Source: Rheinheimera sp.
Lineage (GTDB): Bacteria > Pseudomonadota > Gammaproteobacteria > Enterobacterales > Alteromonadaceae
DNA length: 46,927 bases
Direction: 5' to 3'
Assembly (NCBI GenBank): GCA_008015325.1
Contig: SSFI01000062.1
Location: 1 to 46,927, forward strand
The notes beneath the pieces were generated by a model. The model was not told where the DNA came from, ran no database searches, and worked only from the letters and a program-made list of their open reading frames with translations. This document shows positions 1 through 9,261 of this stretch, in pieces (within the stretch, counting starts at the first letter, position 1; every line of letters begins with the position of its first letter). The translations under genes and the position numbers were made by a program.

Positions 1-1
1 A

Positions 2-2119
2 GAGAACCTGATTGATAACCGCGCAGTGCTCAAAGGCCGCCTCGCCGCTTATGCACCGAAGCTGGATAAAGCCTTAATTGAGTTCCAGAGTTATCTGGAC
101 GGACAGCAAGAAGAGCTCGGCGAGCAGCTTGAAGCGCTGGCGCAGGAAAAACATCAGCTGGAAGATAAACAGCGCTTGTATGTCGGCCAGATTAAAGAGT
201 TGTCGAGTAAACAGCTTGGCCTGAAAAGCTGGTTTGACGAACATGATGCCCTGGCCCAGCGTTTTGGCCTGACTAACCTGCCGACCCTGCAGTCGAATCT
301 CGCCAATATCCGAGCCCAATATGAGAGTCTGAGCCATAGCCTGCAAGGCGCGGCCAACTTAAATCCGGCAACACTGGCGCATCAGCAGGCACAGACGCAG
401 AAACAGTTAAAAAGTCTGAAACTGCAGCTGAAAAACCTCGAATACAACCTGTATTCACGACTGCGTGAAGATTTGTCGTTAGGCGAAGTGCAGCATCTGA
501 CCAAGCTGTTGAACCCGGACTTGTTATCGTTGTCGACCGCAAGCGGCGGCGACGTAGTGATCCACGATGACGATGCTTTTGCTGAGCAGCTCGGCCAAAT
601 TGCCGACGCCTTTAAAGGCGGCAAATTGCATCTGGCTGGTGTTACTATCGATTTAAGTCATCTGACCGCGCCCGATATGGCCGGCAGTGAAGGCAAAGTC
701 GCACTGAAAGAACAAATCGAAGCACTGCAGCTGACGTTGGCGACTTTAGAGCAACAAGCGGAAGTTGCCGTCGATTTTGCCGGCAAAAGCCGGGAAAAAG
801 AGCGGTTATATCAGGACATGCTGCAGGCGGAAGAAGACCTCAAACGTTTCGCCCGCTACAGCGAAATGGCGCAATTGCTCGACGAGCAGCAGCTGTTATC
901 CGAACAGCTGACGCAAGAAGAAGAGATTGTGCATGAGCAGCTGGCGCAGGTGCAGCAAAAAGCCAGCAGCCTGTCGGACCGGCGTAATCTCATTACCAAT
1001 AAACAAGACCAGCTGAAACGCCAGCTCGAGCGCATCGAACACGAGAAAAAAGACCGGATTGATTTTCAGCTCGATTTCTATTCTGGCCGCGTTACGCCCT
1101 ATCCGATTGAAATCAATCTGGAATATGACAACTTGGCGGATGAGCTGCGCAGTTATAACAAACACTGCCAGGAACTGAAGCTGCTGGAAATCAACATTAA
1201 AAATACCTATCTGTTTATTTTTAATGCCGGCATCAGCAAGTTTGAAGCCGAGACCGATGAAGAAGCCAAGTATCAGAAGCTGATCAGCGCCTTCCACCAT
1301 TTGGATAAAGAACGTGAAGCGATTGAGCGCCGTGCCCGGGTGGCGTTAACCGAAGTCGCCAGTACCTTAAAAGGCCTGCGCTCAGATTTAGACCGGTTGC
1401 ACCGCGAGCTGAACAGCTTTAACCGCGGCATCTGGCGGCATCAGATATCCAACCTGCAGGATTTTAAAATTGAAATTGTCGACCGCAAACTGCTGGTTGG
1501 CCATATCGATACCATCCTGACCACGTCCGACGCTTATCAGCAAGGCGACACGCTGGACTTGTTAGCGCCAGGCGTGACCAGTGCTGAACGTGATATCAAT
1601 TCGGCGAAGGATTACCTCATTCAGGCCGCCAGCGAAAAAGGCGGTCTGACGCTGTCGGATTTATTTGATATCCGCTTTAAAGTAGTGAATCGCGCCGGCG
1701 AAGTGGAATTTTTCGACAAAATCGATTCGGCCGGCTCCAACGGCACCCGTATCACCATCAAATTGCTGTGTGGCATGTTGTTTATCCGTCAGCTGCTGGC
1801 CGAGCGCGAACGTGGCAAATACCGCATTCCGATTTATATCGACGAAGCGGCCGATATCGACCCGCATAACCAACAGGCGCTGATTGAAACCGCACTGAAT
1901 TTTGGTTTCGTGCCGATTTTTGCCTCGGTCAAACCACAAACCAGCTGCCGCTACATTGTGCCAATCCGCACCGTGAAAAATGGCGCGCAAAACTGGGTCG
2001 ATGAAAAAGACTGGATCATCTGTGAACAGCTGACGCAGGATGCGCTGCCGGAAGTGTTACCGGAAAATCAGCCTGAAACTGCTGAGCAACCGGATGAAAA
2101 TCAGCCAGTTGCGTTATAA
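2..2119 (+). CDS. SMC/MukB-like (MksB-type) ATPase, C-terminal part, 5' end outside window
   Basis: The frame is open from the window edge, so the start and the N-terminal P-loop are missing; about 705 residues are visible. The middle is long heptad-rich coiled coil full of Gln, Glu, Leu and Lys, interrupted near residues 360-410 by a compact segment. The end looks like an SMC-family ATPase head: a signature-like AGSNGT near visible residues 577-582, followed by a Walker B strand IPIYIDEAADID near 608-620 with the acidic DE pair. Such proteins form chromosome-condensing or plasmid-restricting complexes with kleisin partners (MukBEF, MksBEF, Wadjet). MksB or another DUF3584-like protein is my best guess. 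Partner genes mksE/mksF would lie upstream, outside the window. The tail after about residue 670 is acidic and Pro-rich. Family membership is likely; the subfamily is uncertain. Confidence 0.6.
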   Translation, partial: ENLIDNRAVLKGRLAAYAPKLDKALIEFQSYLDGQQEELGEQLEALAQEKHQLEDKQRLYVGQIKELSSKQLGLKSWFDEHDALAQRFGLTNLPTLQSNLANIRAQYESLSHSLQGAANLNPATLAHQQAQTQKQLKSLKLQLKNLEYNLYSRLREDLSLGEVQHLTKLLNPDLLSLSTASGGDVVIHDDDAFAEQLGQIADAFKGGKLHLAGVTIDLSHLTAPDMAGSEGKVALKEQIEALQLTLATLEQQAEVAVDFAGKSREKERLYQDMLQAEEDLKRFARYSEMAQLLDEQQLLSEQLTQEEEIVHEQLAQVQQKASSLSDRRNLITNKQDQLKRQLERIEHEKKDRIDFQLDFYSGRVTPYPIEINLEYDNLADELRSYNKHCQELKLLEINIKNTYLFIFNAGISKFEAETDEEAKYQKLISAFHHLDKEREAIERRARVALTEVASTLKGLRSDLDRLHRELNSFNRGIWRHQISNLQDFKIEIVDRKLLVGHIDTILTTSDAYQQGDTLDLLAPGVTSAERDINSAKDYLIQAASEKGGLTLSDLFDIRFKVVNRAGEVEFFDKIDSAGSNGTRITIKLLCGMLFIRQLLAERERGKYRIPIYIDEAADIDPHNQQALIETALNFGFVPIFASVKPQTSCRYIVPIRTVKNGAQNWVDEKDWIICEQLTQDALPEVLPENQPETAEQPDENQPVAL

Positions 2120-2127
2120 TCGCTGAC

Positions 2128-2150
2128 GCTGGCCGGAACTTCCGGCCAGC
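2128..2150 (+). terminator. GC-rich hairpin after the SMC-like gene
   Basis: GCTGGCCGGAA and TTCCGGCCAGC are perfect inverted copies separated by one base, giving an 11-bp stem (the inner pairs must open to form a loop). It lies 9 bp after the stop codon of the SMC-like gene and before tamA. There is no T-tract, so it may stabilise the 3' end or weakly terminate rather than act as a classic intrinsic terminator. Confidence 0.45.
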
Positions 2151-2215
2151 AGTCGCATCTGAATAGGCAATTCAACGGCTGCCAGCTAGACTGACAAAAC
2201 TGCCGCAGACATGGA

Positions 2216-3985
2216 GTGCTGATCCTGCCTACCTTTGCTTTTTTCCGGGCCCGACCGCTGGTTTATGTTGCGTTCTTACTGGCATCACTGCTGGCACTGC
2301 TCTGCCATCCTGCAGCACTTTATGCCGCCAACCGCATTGAATTCACCGGCGCCACTGAAGAGCGTAAAGACAATATCGCGTTGTATCTGTCGGTGTTTAC
2401 ACCGGCCCAAATCAACAAATCTGCCCGCTTTAAAAATCGTGTCGCCAATGAAATCAAGCAGGCGCTGCGCGGCCATGGTTATTATCAGGTGCGGGTGGTG
2501 TTTGAAGATGCGATGGATGGTGCCGACTACGTACTCAAAGCGCGCATTATTGCCGGTCGCTCCGTGTTTATTGATGTGGCCGATTTACAAATCAATGGTG
2601 AAGCTATTCGCGACCCGGAGTTTCTGGCGCTGCAACGGCAAAAGGCGCCAAAACAAGGCGACCGCATGCATCATGGCAACTATGAAGCCTACAAAAAAGC
2701 CCTGCTGAACCTGTCACACCGCAAAGGTTATTTTGACGCCAAATTCAGCCGCGCTGAGCTGGTGATCACCCCAGGCGACCGGCGTGGCAAAATGCATCTG
2801 CATTTTGAAAGTGGTCCGCGCTATCGTTTTGGTGCAATCAACTTCGAAGGCAGTCAGATCCTTGAGGAACGTTTACTGCCACTTTTACCATTTAAATCCG
2901 GTGATTTTTACTCTGTCGAACAGCTGGCAAAATTCAACCAGAACCTTGCCAACACACTTTGGTTTGGCAGTGTGGATCTCAATGTAGAACCTGAACTTCG
3001 CAAGGATGGAGTGATCCCTGTGAATGTTCTGTTAACACCGGCAACCCGCAACATACTGGAAACAGGGATCGGATTTACCACGGATATAGGCCCACGCCTG
3101 AAAGTAAAATGGGAAAAACCCTGGCTGAATGATCGCGGGCACAGTCTGCAAACAGACCTGTTGTTATCGGGGACTGAGCAAACATTTGATAGTCGTTACA
3201 AAATCCCGTTACGCAATGTCAGTCATGACTATTATCAATTTGTACTGGGCTTTGAAAATCTCAATGACAGTACTATCGATACCCGCAGCAAAAAATTCGA
3301 TCTGGTTGCTGAACGTAACTGGTTACTGAACAACGGATGGAACCGCAATCTGTCATTGCGCTGGTTGTATGAAGATTTTATTCAGGCAAATCAAGATGAT
3401 ATTGCAAACCTGATCATGCCCGGCTTTAGTTTCAGCAGGGGCACGGATAGCGGCGGCAGCATGCCAATGCAGGCAGATTTTTATTTACTGAGTATTGAGT
3501 TGGCTGATCAAAGCTGGGGCTCTGATACCGATTTTAGCCGATTGCGTGCCCGGGCAGGTTGGATAGGCAATTGGTCCGTCGATCAACGCTGGTTGGTGCG
3601 GCTTGATGGCGGCGCTATTTTGCAGGAGGGTGTCGTAAACATTCCTCCATCGCTGCGGTTTTATGCCGGTGGCGATAGTAGTGTGCGTGGTTACCGGTAT
3701 CGCACTGTCGCGCCTTTAAACGAGAAAGACGAGGTTGTTGGCGGAACCCGGCTTGCGACTCTTGCTCTGGAGTATCAACACCGCGTCAAAAACGACTGGT
3801 GGCTGGCACTATTTACCGATTACGGCAGCGCCTGGAACGACAGCCCTGACTGGAAACGCAGCGTCGGCATCGGCGCGCGCTGGGCCTCACCGGTCGGCCC
3901 GATCCGGCTGGATGTCGCTTATGGCCTGGACCATGAACCTAATGGTCGTTTTCGGCTGCATTTCACGCTGGGACCGGAATTATGA
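2216..3985 (+). CDS. tamA: Translocation and assembly module outer-membrane protein TamA (BamA/Omp85 family)
   Basis: The product has 589 residues, close to E. coli TamA. A hydrophobic signal peptide covers about residues 13-37 (cleavage near ALYA), then come about 230 residues of POTRA-like repeats, then a C-terminal beta-barrel. The Omp85 hallmark GGDSSVRGYRY lies near residues 486-496, and the chain ends in strand-like sequence, as expected for a barrel. TamA sits in the outer membrane and works with the inner-membrane-anchored TamB in moving proteins, and probably phospholipids, across the periplasm. The start is GTG; an ATG five bases upstream is out of frame and stops at once. tamB follows after 13 bp. 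The barrel-coding part, roughly 2900-3700, is clearly more AT-rich than both ends of the gene, which may mark a recombined segment. Confidence 0.93.
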   Translation: MLILPTFAFFRARPLVYVAFLLASLLALLCHPAALYAANRIEFTGATEERKDNIALYLSVFTPAQINKSARFKNRVANEIKQALRGHGYYQVRVVFEDAMDGADYVLKARIIAGRSVFIDVADLQINGEAIRDPEFLALQRQKAPKQGDRMHHGNYEAYKKALLNLSHRKGYFDAKFSRAELVITPGDRRGKMHLHFESGPRYRFGAINFEGSQILEERLLPLLPFKSGDFYSVEQLAKFNQNLANTLWFGSVDLNVEPELRKDGVIPVNVLLTPATRNILETGIGFTTDIGPRLKVKWEKPWLNDRGHSLQTDLLLSGTEQTFDSRYKIPLRNVSHDYYQFVLGFENLNDSTIDTRSKKFDLVAERNWLLNNGWNRNLSLRWLYEDFIQANQDDIANLIMPGFSFSRGTDSGGSMPMQADFYLLSIELADQSWGSDTDFSRLRARAGWIGNWSVDQRWLVRLDGGAILQEGVVNIPPSLRFYAGGDSSVRGYRYRTVAPLNEKDEVVGGTRLATLALEYQHRVKNDWWLALFTDYGSAWNDSPDWKRSVGIGARWASPVGPIRLDVAYGLDHEPNGRFRLHFTLGPEL

Positions 3986-3998
3986 GTGGAGCTGAAGG

Positions 3999-6900
3999 AT
4001 GAATCAGGCACAGGTTCCACCAGCCGTCGCCATAACGCCATGCCGGCCCCCCTCGGTTTGGCTCTGGCTACGGCTTGGTTTGCTGAGTGTGCTGCTGTTA
4101 TTGGCATCCACGCTGGCTTTAGTTGGCAGCAAAGCCGGCCTGAAATTGCTGTGGCTGCTGCAACCACAGGTGTTGCCTGCATTACAGATCAAGCAACTGC
4201 AAGGCGACATCTGGCAAGGCATCACGCTGCGTGAGCTGAGTTACCAGCAGCCGAACCTTAACGTACAAGTATCTGAGCTACAGATCCGGCTGGAGTTGCC
4301 CTGCCTGTGGCGTCAGCAGATCTGTTTACCTCTGATACAACTGCAAGGACTGAATGTGGTCCAACAGGCAGACAGTGCTGCGTCAGGACCTCAGCACGCA
4401 ATACCCCAACACACAGCACCAGCCGAAGCCCAAACGACTGCCGATACTTCTGCTCCAACTGAAACAACAGCGCTGTTACCATTTGACCTGCTAGTCAACC
4501 AGCTGATTTTACAAGACATCCAGCTGCAACTACCCGGCCAGCGCATCGAGATCGCCAGCCTGCAGACGGGTATGGAACTGACCGCAACCCGTTTGTCTTT
4601 CGATCAGCCCGTGTTGAAACAAGGCCGTGTCGAACTGAATTCAACCACAAACGCCGGCAGCGGCGATAACCCATTGCCAGCACTGCTCAAAATCAAACTA
4701 CCGCTGGAATTAGTACTGAACAAGCTGCAAGTTACGGATCTCAGCGTAAAACAAGGCAAGCAGCAACTGCTGGTGCTGCAATCGCTGAATACCAACCTCA
4801 GCCTGCAAGCCGACCAGTGGCAACTCCAGGGTACCCGGCTGCAGCTGCAACAACCGGTTTTGTCGCTGCAGGGCGAGATGGCACTGCAACCACTTAGCCA
4901 ACAGCTCTCGCTGCAGCTTCAGCTCAACGCTCGCAGCAGCGATTTACCCCAGCCGCTCGGGCTGAAATTAACCGGTGCTGGATCCTTGTCCGCCTGGCAA
5001 TTGCAGGCCGAAAGCCAAAGTCCCTGGCCCTTGCAGTTAAAACTGGAGGCCGATTTAATCAGCCCGGATTTAGCCTTTGATGCAACTTTGCAAGGCGATG
5101 AACTGGCCTGGCCATTGACAGCGCCTGCTGGCACTTCACCGCAATCACAGCCCGAGCAATTGTTGCTGCAGAAACTGCAAGCAGTCCTGCATGGCAATTT
5201 GCAGCAACAGCAACTGGCGCTGCAGGTCACGACTCAACATCCACAGTTACCGCAAGCCGAATGGCAACTGAGTGTCAGTCAGCAGGAAAATAAAATAACT
5301 TTACAGCAGCTTGAACTACGCAGTTTAAATGGCCGGGCTGAAGTCAGCGGCGCGCTGGACCTGACCACGCTTGGGCTGGATGCTGCACTGAAGCTCAAGG
5401 GGATGCAACCGGGTTTATTCTGGGCCGATTATCCTGGTGAACTTGATGGCGAGATGCAGCTCGCCGGTAATTTTAGCGCCGATGCCAAGCGGCACTGGCA
5501 ATTGTTGGCAAAAGGTTTGAACTTTTATGGTGAGCTGCGTCATCAACCGTTGACGCTGGCCGGTGAGCTTCATCTGGAACAACCAATGACCGGTGTTTTG
5601 CAACTCAAAACGCCGGGGCTGAAACTGCAACACGGCCCAAATCAGCTGGTACTGAACGGTGCCCTCGCCGAGCAGCTGACGCTGGACGCGCAGCTGCATA
5701 TTGCTGACCTCTCTTATTCGCTGGCGCTGGCTGAAGGGCAAATCGATGGCAGTGTTCAGCTGCGCGGTGATGTACAACAACCCGATGTGCAGCTCAACCT
5801 GAACGCCCACAACGTCAATTATCTGGATGATTATGCACTGGCGGAGCTGACCGCCAGTGCCTCTTTACCGGCCTTGGGTACCAAAGCCAGTCAAATCAGC
5901 CTGAACCTGAAAAATGGCCAGGCACCCGGCTGGCAGTTGCAGCAGCTGGACTGGCAGTCTGAAGGCACAGTCAGCCAGCACCAGACACACTTGACGCTCG
6001 ACAGTCACCAGCTCAAAGCGGTGCTGGCAATGCAGGCTGGTATCAACAAACAGCGCTGGCAGTCGGATGTGCAGGAACTTCGGCTGCAATCGGATATGGG
6101 CGACTGGCAGTTGCAGCAGCCCTGGCAGGTGGCACTGGATGTTGGCAAACAACAGGCTGAGCTTGGTGCGGCATGCTTGCAGCAGGCCGATGCGTCGATT
6201 TGCCTTAGTAAAACCCCTGTGATCAGCACGAAGCAAGGTGAGCTGGCAATATCGCTGCAGCAGCTGCCAATGAGCAGTCTGGATCCGCTGCTGCCCGGTA
6301 AATTCAGCATCGACGGCGATGCCAGTGGTGAGATCGCGCTGAGCTGGCTGCAAAGCCGGCCGGCGGCGCTGCGCTGGCAACTAAGCAGTCGAAAGGGACT
6401 TGTGCGCCACCAGCTGACCACAGTGCTGGAACTGCCCTGGCATGATTTGACCTTAAACGGCGATCTGAAAAATCATCAGCTCAGCACACAGCTGCAGGCG
6501 ACACTCACTAACGACAGTGCCATGGCCGCCAGTATTGATATCAGTCAGCTCAATACCACGGCACCTCAGCTGAAAGCCAATCTGCAGCTGGCACCGTTGT
6601 CACTGGCCTTCCTGCAGCCGGTGTTTAATGAATTCAGTAAGTTTGACGGCCTGCTCAGCGCTAACCTGCGGGCAGAAGGCGCCGTGACCAATCCGGCCAT
6701 TTATGGCAATCTCGCCGTGGACGCCCTGCAGCTGACCGGCCAGCAGGCGCCGCTTGAACTGACCAAAGCCAGCCTGCTCGCCAGTTTCCGCGGTTTTGCT
6801 GCCAGCCTGAACAGCGACTGGCAGACACCGGAAGGCCAGCTTAATGTGACCGGTGATGCCAACTGGCTGACGCCAGATGCCTGGTTCAGCCAGCTGGAAG

Positions 6901-7844
6901 TCAGAGGCGACAAACTGCAGTTACAGCTGATGGATGCCGATCTCACCGTCAGCCCGCAACTGAAACTAACTGCCAGCCCGCATTCCGGCCAAATCACTGG
7001 CAGTATTGACGTGCCGGCCGGTTCTATCCGCTTTAACAGCCTGCCGGAAGATGCAGTGCGGGTCAGTGATGATGAAATCATCCTGAGTAAAACGAACACA
7101 ACGAGCGCGAAGTCAGCCTGGGCATTAACTTCTGACATCCGCCTGAAAATAGGCGAGCAGGTGCGCTTGTCGGCTTTTGGTCTGAAAACCCGTTTGCAAG
7201 GCGACTTACGCGTGCAACAGCAGGGACTGGTACCGACGTTGCACGGCCAGGTTCAGCTCAAAGACGGCAGCTTCCGTGCTTATGCTCAGGACTTAAAACT
7301 GCGTAAAGGCCGGCTGACTTTTAACGGCCCGGCCAATCAGCCACTGCTTGCGATTGAAGCCATCCGCAACCCGGAGAAAACCGAAGATAATGTCATTGCC
7401 GGGCTGCGCGTCAACGGACTGGCAGACAGTCCGCTGATTGAAGTATTCAGTGAACCCTCAAAGCCTCAGGCCAATGCACTGGCTTATTTGCTGATGGGTC
7501 GGGATATCGGCAGCAGTGCCGGCGATGGTGCGGTCACTGCCGGTTTGATTGGTATTGGTATCGCGAATTCAGGTAAGTTGGTCGGCGCTATTGGTGAAGC
7601 CTTCGGCATCTCAGATCTAAGCCTGGATACCGCCGGTAGCGGTGACAAATCCAAGGTCACAGTCAGCGGCTATTTATCATCCAGGCTCCAGGTCAAATAT
7701 GGCTTCGGTATTTTACAACAGTTTGCCGAGTTCACAGTCCGTTATCGGTTGATGCGTCAACTCTATCTGGAACTGAGCCGCCTGGAAGACATTCGTGGAT
7801 TGAAATACTCCGTCGATACGCTGTATCAAATTGAATTTGACTAA
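3999..7844 (+). CDS. tamB: Translocation and assembly module inner-membrane protein TamB
   Basis: The product has 1281 residues. One N-terminal membrane anchor (about residues 20-50) is followed by a very long periplasmic region of repeating amphipathic beta-strands that is unusually rich in Gln and Leu. The last 300 or so residues carry the conserved TamB (DUF490) domain, with recognisable GSIRFNSLPEDAVRVSDDE-like and AYLLMGRDIG segments. TamB is thought to form a hydrophobic groove bridging the periplasm to TamA, and AsmA-like relatives transport phospholipid. ATG 3999 is preceded by GGAG at 3988-3991, and the gap to tamA is 13 bp, so the two are co-transcribed. No intrinsic terminator follows the stop. 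Confidence 0.94.
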   Translation: MNQAQVPPAVAITPCRPPSVWLWLRLGLLSVLLLLASTLALVGSKAGLKLLWLLQPQVLPALQIKQLQGDIWQGITLRELSYQQPNLNVQVSELQIRLELPCLWRQQICLPLIQLQGLNVVQQADSAASGPQHAIPQHTAPAEAQTTADTSAPTETTALLPFDLLVNQLILQDIQLQLPGQRIEIASLQTGMELTATRLSFDQPVLKQGRVELNSTTNAGSGDNPLPALLKIKLPLELVLNKLQVTDLSVKQGKQQLLVLQSLNTNLSLQADQWQLQGTRLQLQQPVLSLQGEMALQPLSQQLSLQLQLNARSSDLPQPLGLKLTGAGSLSAWQLQAESQSPWPLQLKLEADLISPDLAFDATLQGDELAWPLTAPAGTSPQSQPEQLLLQKLQAVLHGNLQQQQLALQVTTQHPQLPQAEWQLSVSQQENKITLQQLELRSLNGRAEVSGALDLTTLGLDAALKLKGMQPGLFWADYPGELDGEMQLAGNFSADAKRHWQLLAKGLNFYGELRHQPLTLAGELHLEQPMTGVLQLKTPGLKLQHGPNQLVLNGALAEQLTLDAQLHIADLSYSLALAEGQIDGSVQLRGDVQQPDVQLNLNAHNVNYLDDYALAELTASASLPALGTKASQISLNLKNGQAPGWQLQQLDWQSEGTVSQHQTHLTLDSHQLKAVLAMQAGINKQRWQSDVQELRLQSDMGDWQLQQPWQVALDVGKQQAELGAACLQQADASICLSKTPVISTKQGELAISLQQLPMSSLDPLLPGKFSIDGDASGEIALSWLQSRPAALRWQLSSRKGLVRHQLTTVLELPWHDLTLNGDLKNHQLSTQLQATLTNDSAMAASIDISQLNTTAPQLKANLQLAPLSLAFLQPVFNEFSKFDGLLSANLRAEGAVTNPAIYGNLAVDALQLTGQQAPLELTKASLLASFRGFAASLNSDWQTPEGQLNVTGDANWLTPDAWFSQLEVRGDKLQLQLMDADLTVSPQLKLTASPHSGQITGSIDVPAGSIRFNSLPEDAVRVSDDEIILSKTNTTSAKSAWALTSDIRLKIGEQVRLSAFGLKTRLQGDLRVQQQGLVPTLHGQVQLKDGSFRAYAQDLKLRKGRLTFNGPANQPLLAIEAIRNPEKTEDNVIAGLRVNGLADSPLIEVFSEPSKPQANALAYLLMGRDIGSSAGDGAVTAGLIGIGIANSGKLVGAIGEAFGISDLSLDTAGSGDKSKVTVSGYLSSRLQVKYGFGILQQFAEFTVRYRLMRQLYLELSRLEDIRGLKYSVDTLYQIEFD

Positions 7845-8160
7845 ATCTCAGGCCCCTGACGTACAAAAAACAACCTGCAACATGGATCTGCTCGTGGTTT
7901 TGCCGCTTGTGAGCTGACAACCGCATCAAGACCTGACGAATTTCAGGCACAGCTTAACACCAGAGCAAAAACCGCTGAGATGGCAATTTACCTGTCAGGT
8001 CGTGTTGATAGCAGATTAGGTTTTTTTAGCGCCTGTTTTACTTCACACACTCACGCAATGGTTTAAAGGTGAAGTATGAAAAATTAACATAATTAACCTT
8101 TTGTTATCAAAAAGTATCATTTATCATCTCATCTCTTTTACATATCAGATGGGATCCCCG
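7845..8160. other. Non-coding stretch between tamB and the exported orphan gene
   Basis: These 316 bases hold no convincing gene. A small hairpin, CCTGA/TCAGG at 7931-7946, has no T-tract. The right half is AT-rich and resembles a promoter region. Confidence 0.5.
8093..8120 (+). promoter_or_regulatory. Possible sigma-70 promoter for the exported orphan gene
   Basis: TTAACC (8093-8098) and TATCAT (8115-8120) are 16 bp apart in an AT-rich stretch. A transcript would start near 8127, about 34 bases before ATG 8161. Both hexamers are imperfect, so this is a tentative call. Confidence 0.35.
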
Positions 8161-9126
8161 ATGAATTTTAAGTGTATTTTTCCAATATTGGCTGGTCTGA
8201 CGTTTCAGGCATACGCAGACCGTGGCCCCTTATTTGATCAAAGTTGCGGTGAGGACAAAGCTGTAAGCTCTGAATCAAAGTTAAAACAACGGCCAAATGC
8301 AACCTATGTATTGTTGGGCAATTCGGTATTGTCCAGATTTGATACGTCGTCACAGCAGCGTGTATATTTCTATCATCGCACAGCTCAGGGCATAGGTACT
8401 GACCGTCTCCGACCGCTGCCAGCCTTACCTGAATTATTGCCTAATCAAGTGAATCCAAATTGGCGAAATTATCTGCTTAGAAGAAATGATATGCGCTATC
8501 GGGCCGCACCATTAAATCTGGAATATATTGCCAGTATTGCAACGGAAATCGGTCATGAAAGAGGTGACAGATTCAATGGCCACGTGTCACAGCGGTTTAC
8601 ACCATTGACAGCAGGACCTCACGATATAATTGCTGCTTTTACATTGGACGTTAAATCATATCTTTACAGACCTATCAGCGCACCAGAGTATGGCGATGTA
8701 ACAATCCCGGTAGGCATTTTTTGTGTCGTACATCGCTTTTTTGTCCACGATAAACCGACGTTAAATGAACTCGCAGTACACGAAACTAAGCTGCCAGACG
8801 GCAATTTGCAGTTTAATGCGAGTTTGATAGGGAAATGGGCGGACTTCTCTGAAGCAGCCATAACGAATCGACCAGTCCAGATCCAGTGGTTTCTGCAAAC
8901 CCGCTGCTCAGACCAAGGTGACGTCTGCCGGAGCGGCTCGCTGAACTGGCAGCCTGCAGGCACCGGCGACCGATTCAGCACTCGGTTGTCACCAGGACGC
9001 TATAACCTGAAGGCGACTCTGAATGACGGTATATCTGCCGTCAGTCGCAATTATCCGATTGATAATTCAAACGCGACTATCGAAGAACCTGAATACCCAC
9101 CATGTGAGCAGTGTCATATTCCATAA
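8161..9126 (+). CDS. Exported protein of unknown function, AT-rich gene
   Basis: I do not recognise this 321-residue protein. ATG 8161 follows GGGAT at a suitable distance and gives a signal peptide (hydrophobic to about residue 17, cleavage likely after QAYA). An upstream in-frame TTG at 8101 would add 20 residues but has no better ribosome site. After about 190 residues without recognisable motifs, residues 210-300 look like an Ig-like or PKD-like beta domain, with WFLQTRCSDQGDVC and a YNLKATLNDG strand. The protein ends in PPCEQCHIP, which contains a CxxCH sequence. The gene is visibly more AT-rich than its neighbours, with codons such as ttt, aat and ata that they use rarely. It stands alone between tamAB and convergent cmoM, and may have been acquired. 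Confidence 0.7.
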   Translation: MNFKCIFPILAGLTFQAYADRGPLFDQSCGEDKAVSSESKLKQRPNATYVLLGNSVLSRFDTSSQQRVYFYHRTAQGIGTDRLRPLPALPELLPNQVNPNWRNYLLRRNDMRYRAAPLNLEYIASIATEIGHERGDRFNGHVSQRFTPLTAGPHDIIAAFTLDVKSYLYRPISAPEYGDVTIPVGIFCVVHRFFVHDKPTLNELAVHETKLPDGNLQFNASLIGKWADFSEAAITNRPVQIQWFLQTRCSDQGDVCRSGSLNWQPAGTGDRFSTRLSPGRYNLKATLNDGISAVSRNYPIDNSNATIEEPEYPPCEQCHIP

Positions 9127-9203
9127 AAGGTTTGGGCCTGCCCCCATTCGCAGGGAAGTCGGGTTTAAGGGTTGATAGTGCGACCAATTAAGCAGACAAA
9201 GTA

Positions 9204-9261
9204 GTTGCAGGTGCAGCCGTCGGTCTGATGGCAAAACAAATTCCCTGCAACTTACTTTTTT
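9204..9261 (+). terminator. Inverted repeat with T-run at the convergent junction
   Basis: GTTGCAGG (9204-9211) and CCTGCAAC (9244-9251) can pair across a 32-base loop. They are followed by TTACTTTTTT, which overlaps the end of cmoM. It may terminate the upstream orphan gene, but the long loop makes it a weak candidate. Confidence 0.35.

Noticed and set aside
4400-5900. Gln/Leu-rich repetitive DNA (many CTGCAAC/CAGCTG words) as a repeat array
   Set aside because: It is coding sequence of the TamB beta-helix; the repetition follows Leu-Gln codons and has no fixed period.
9204-9251. Possible integron attC site formed by GTTGCAGG...CCTGCAAC
   Set aside because: The arms do not fit the GTTRRRY/RYYYAAC pattern, the spacer is too simple, and no integrase or cassette array is present.
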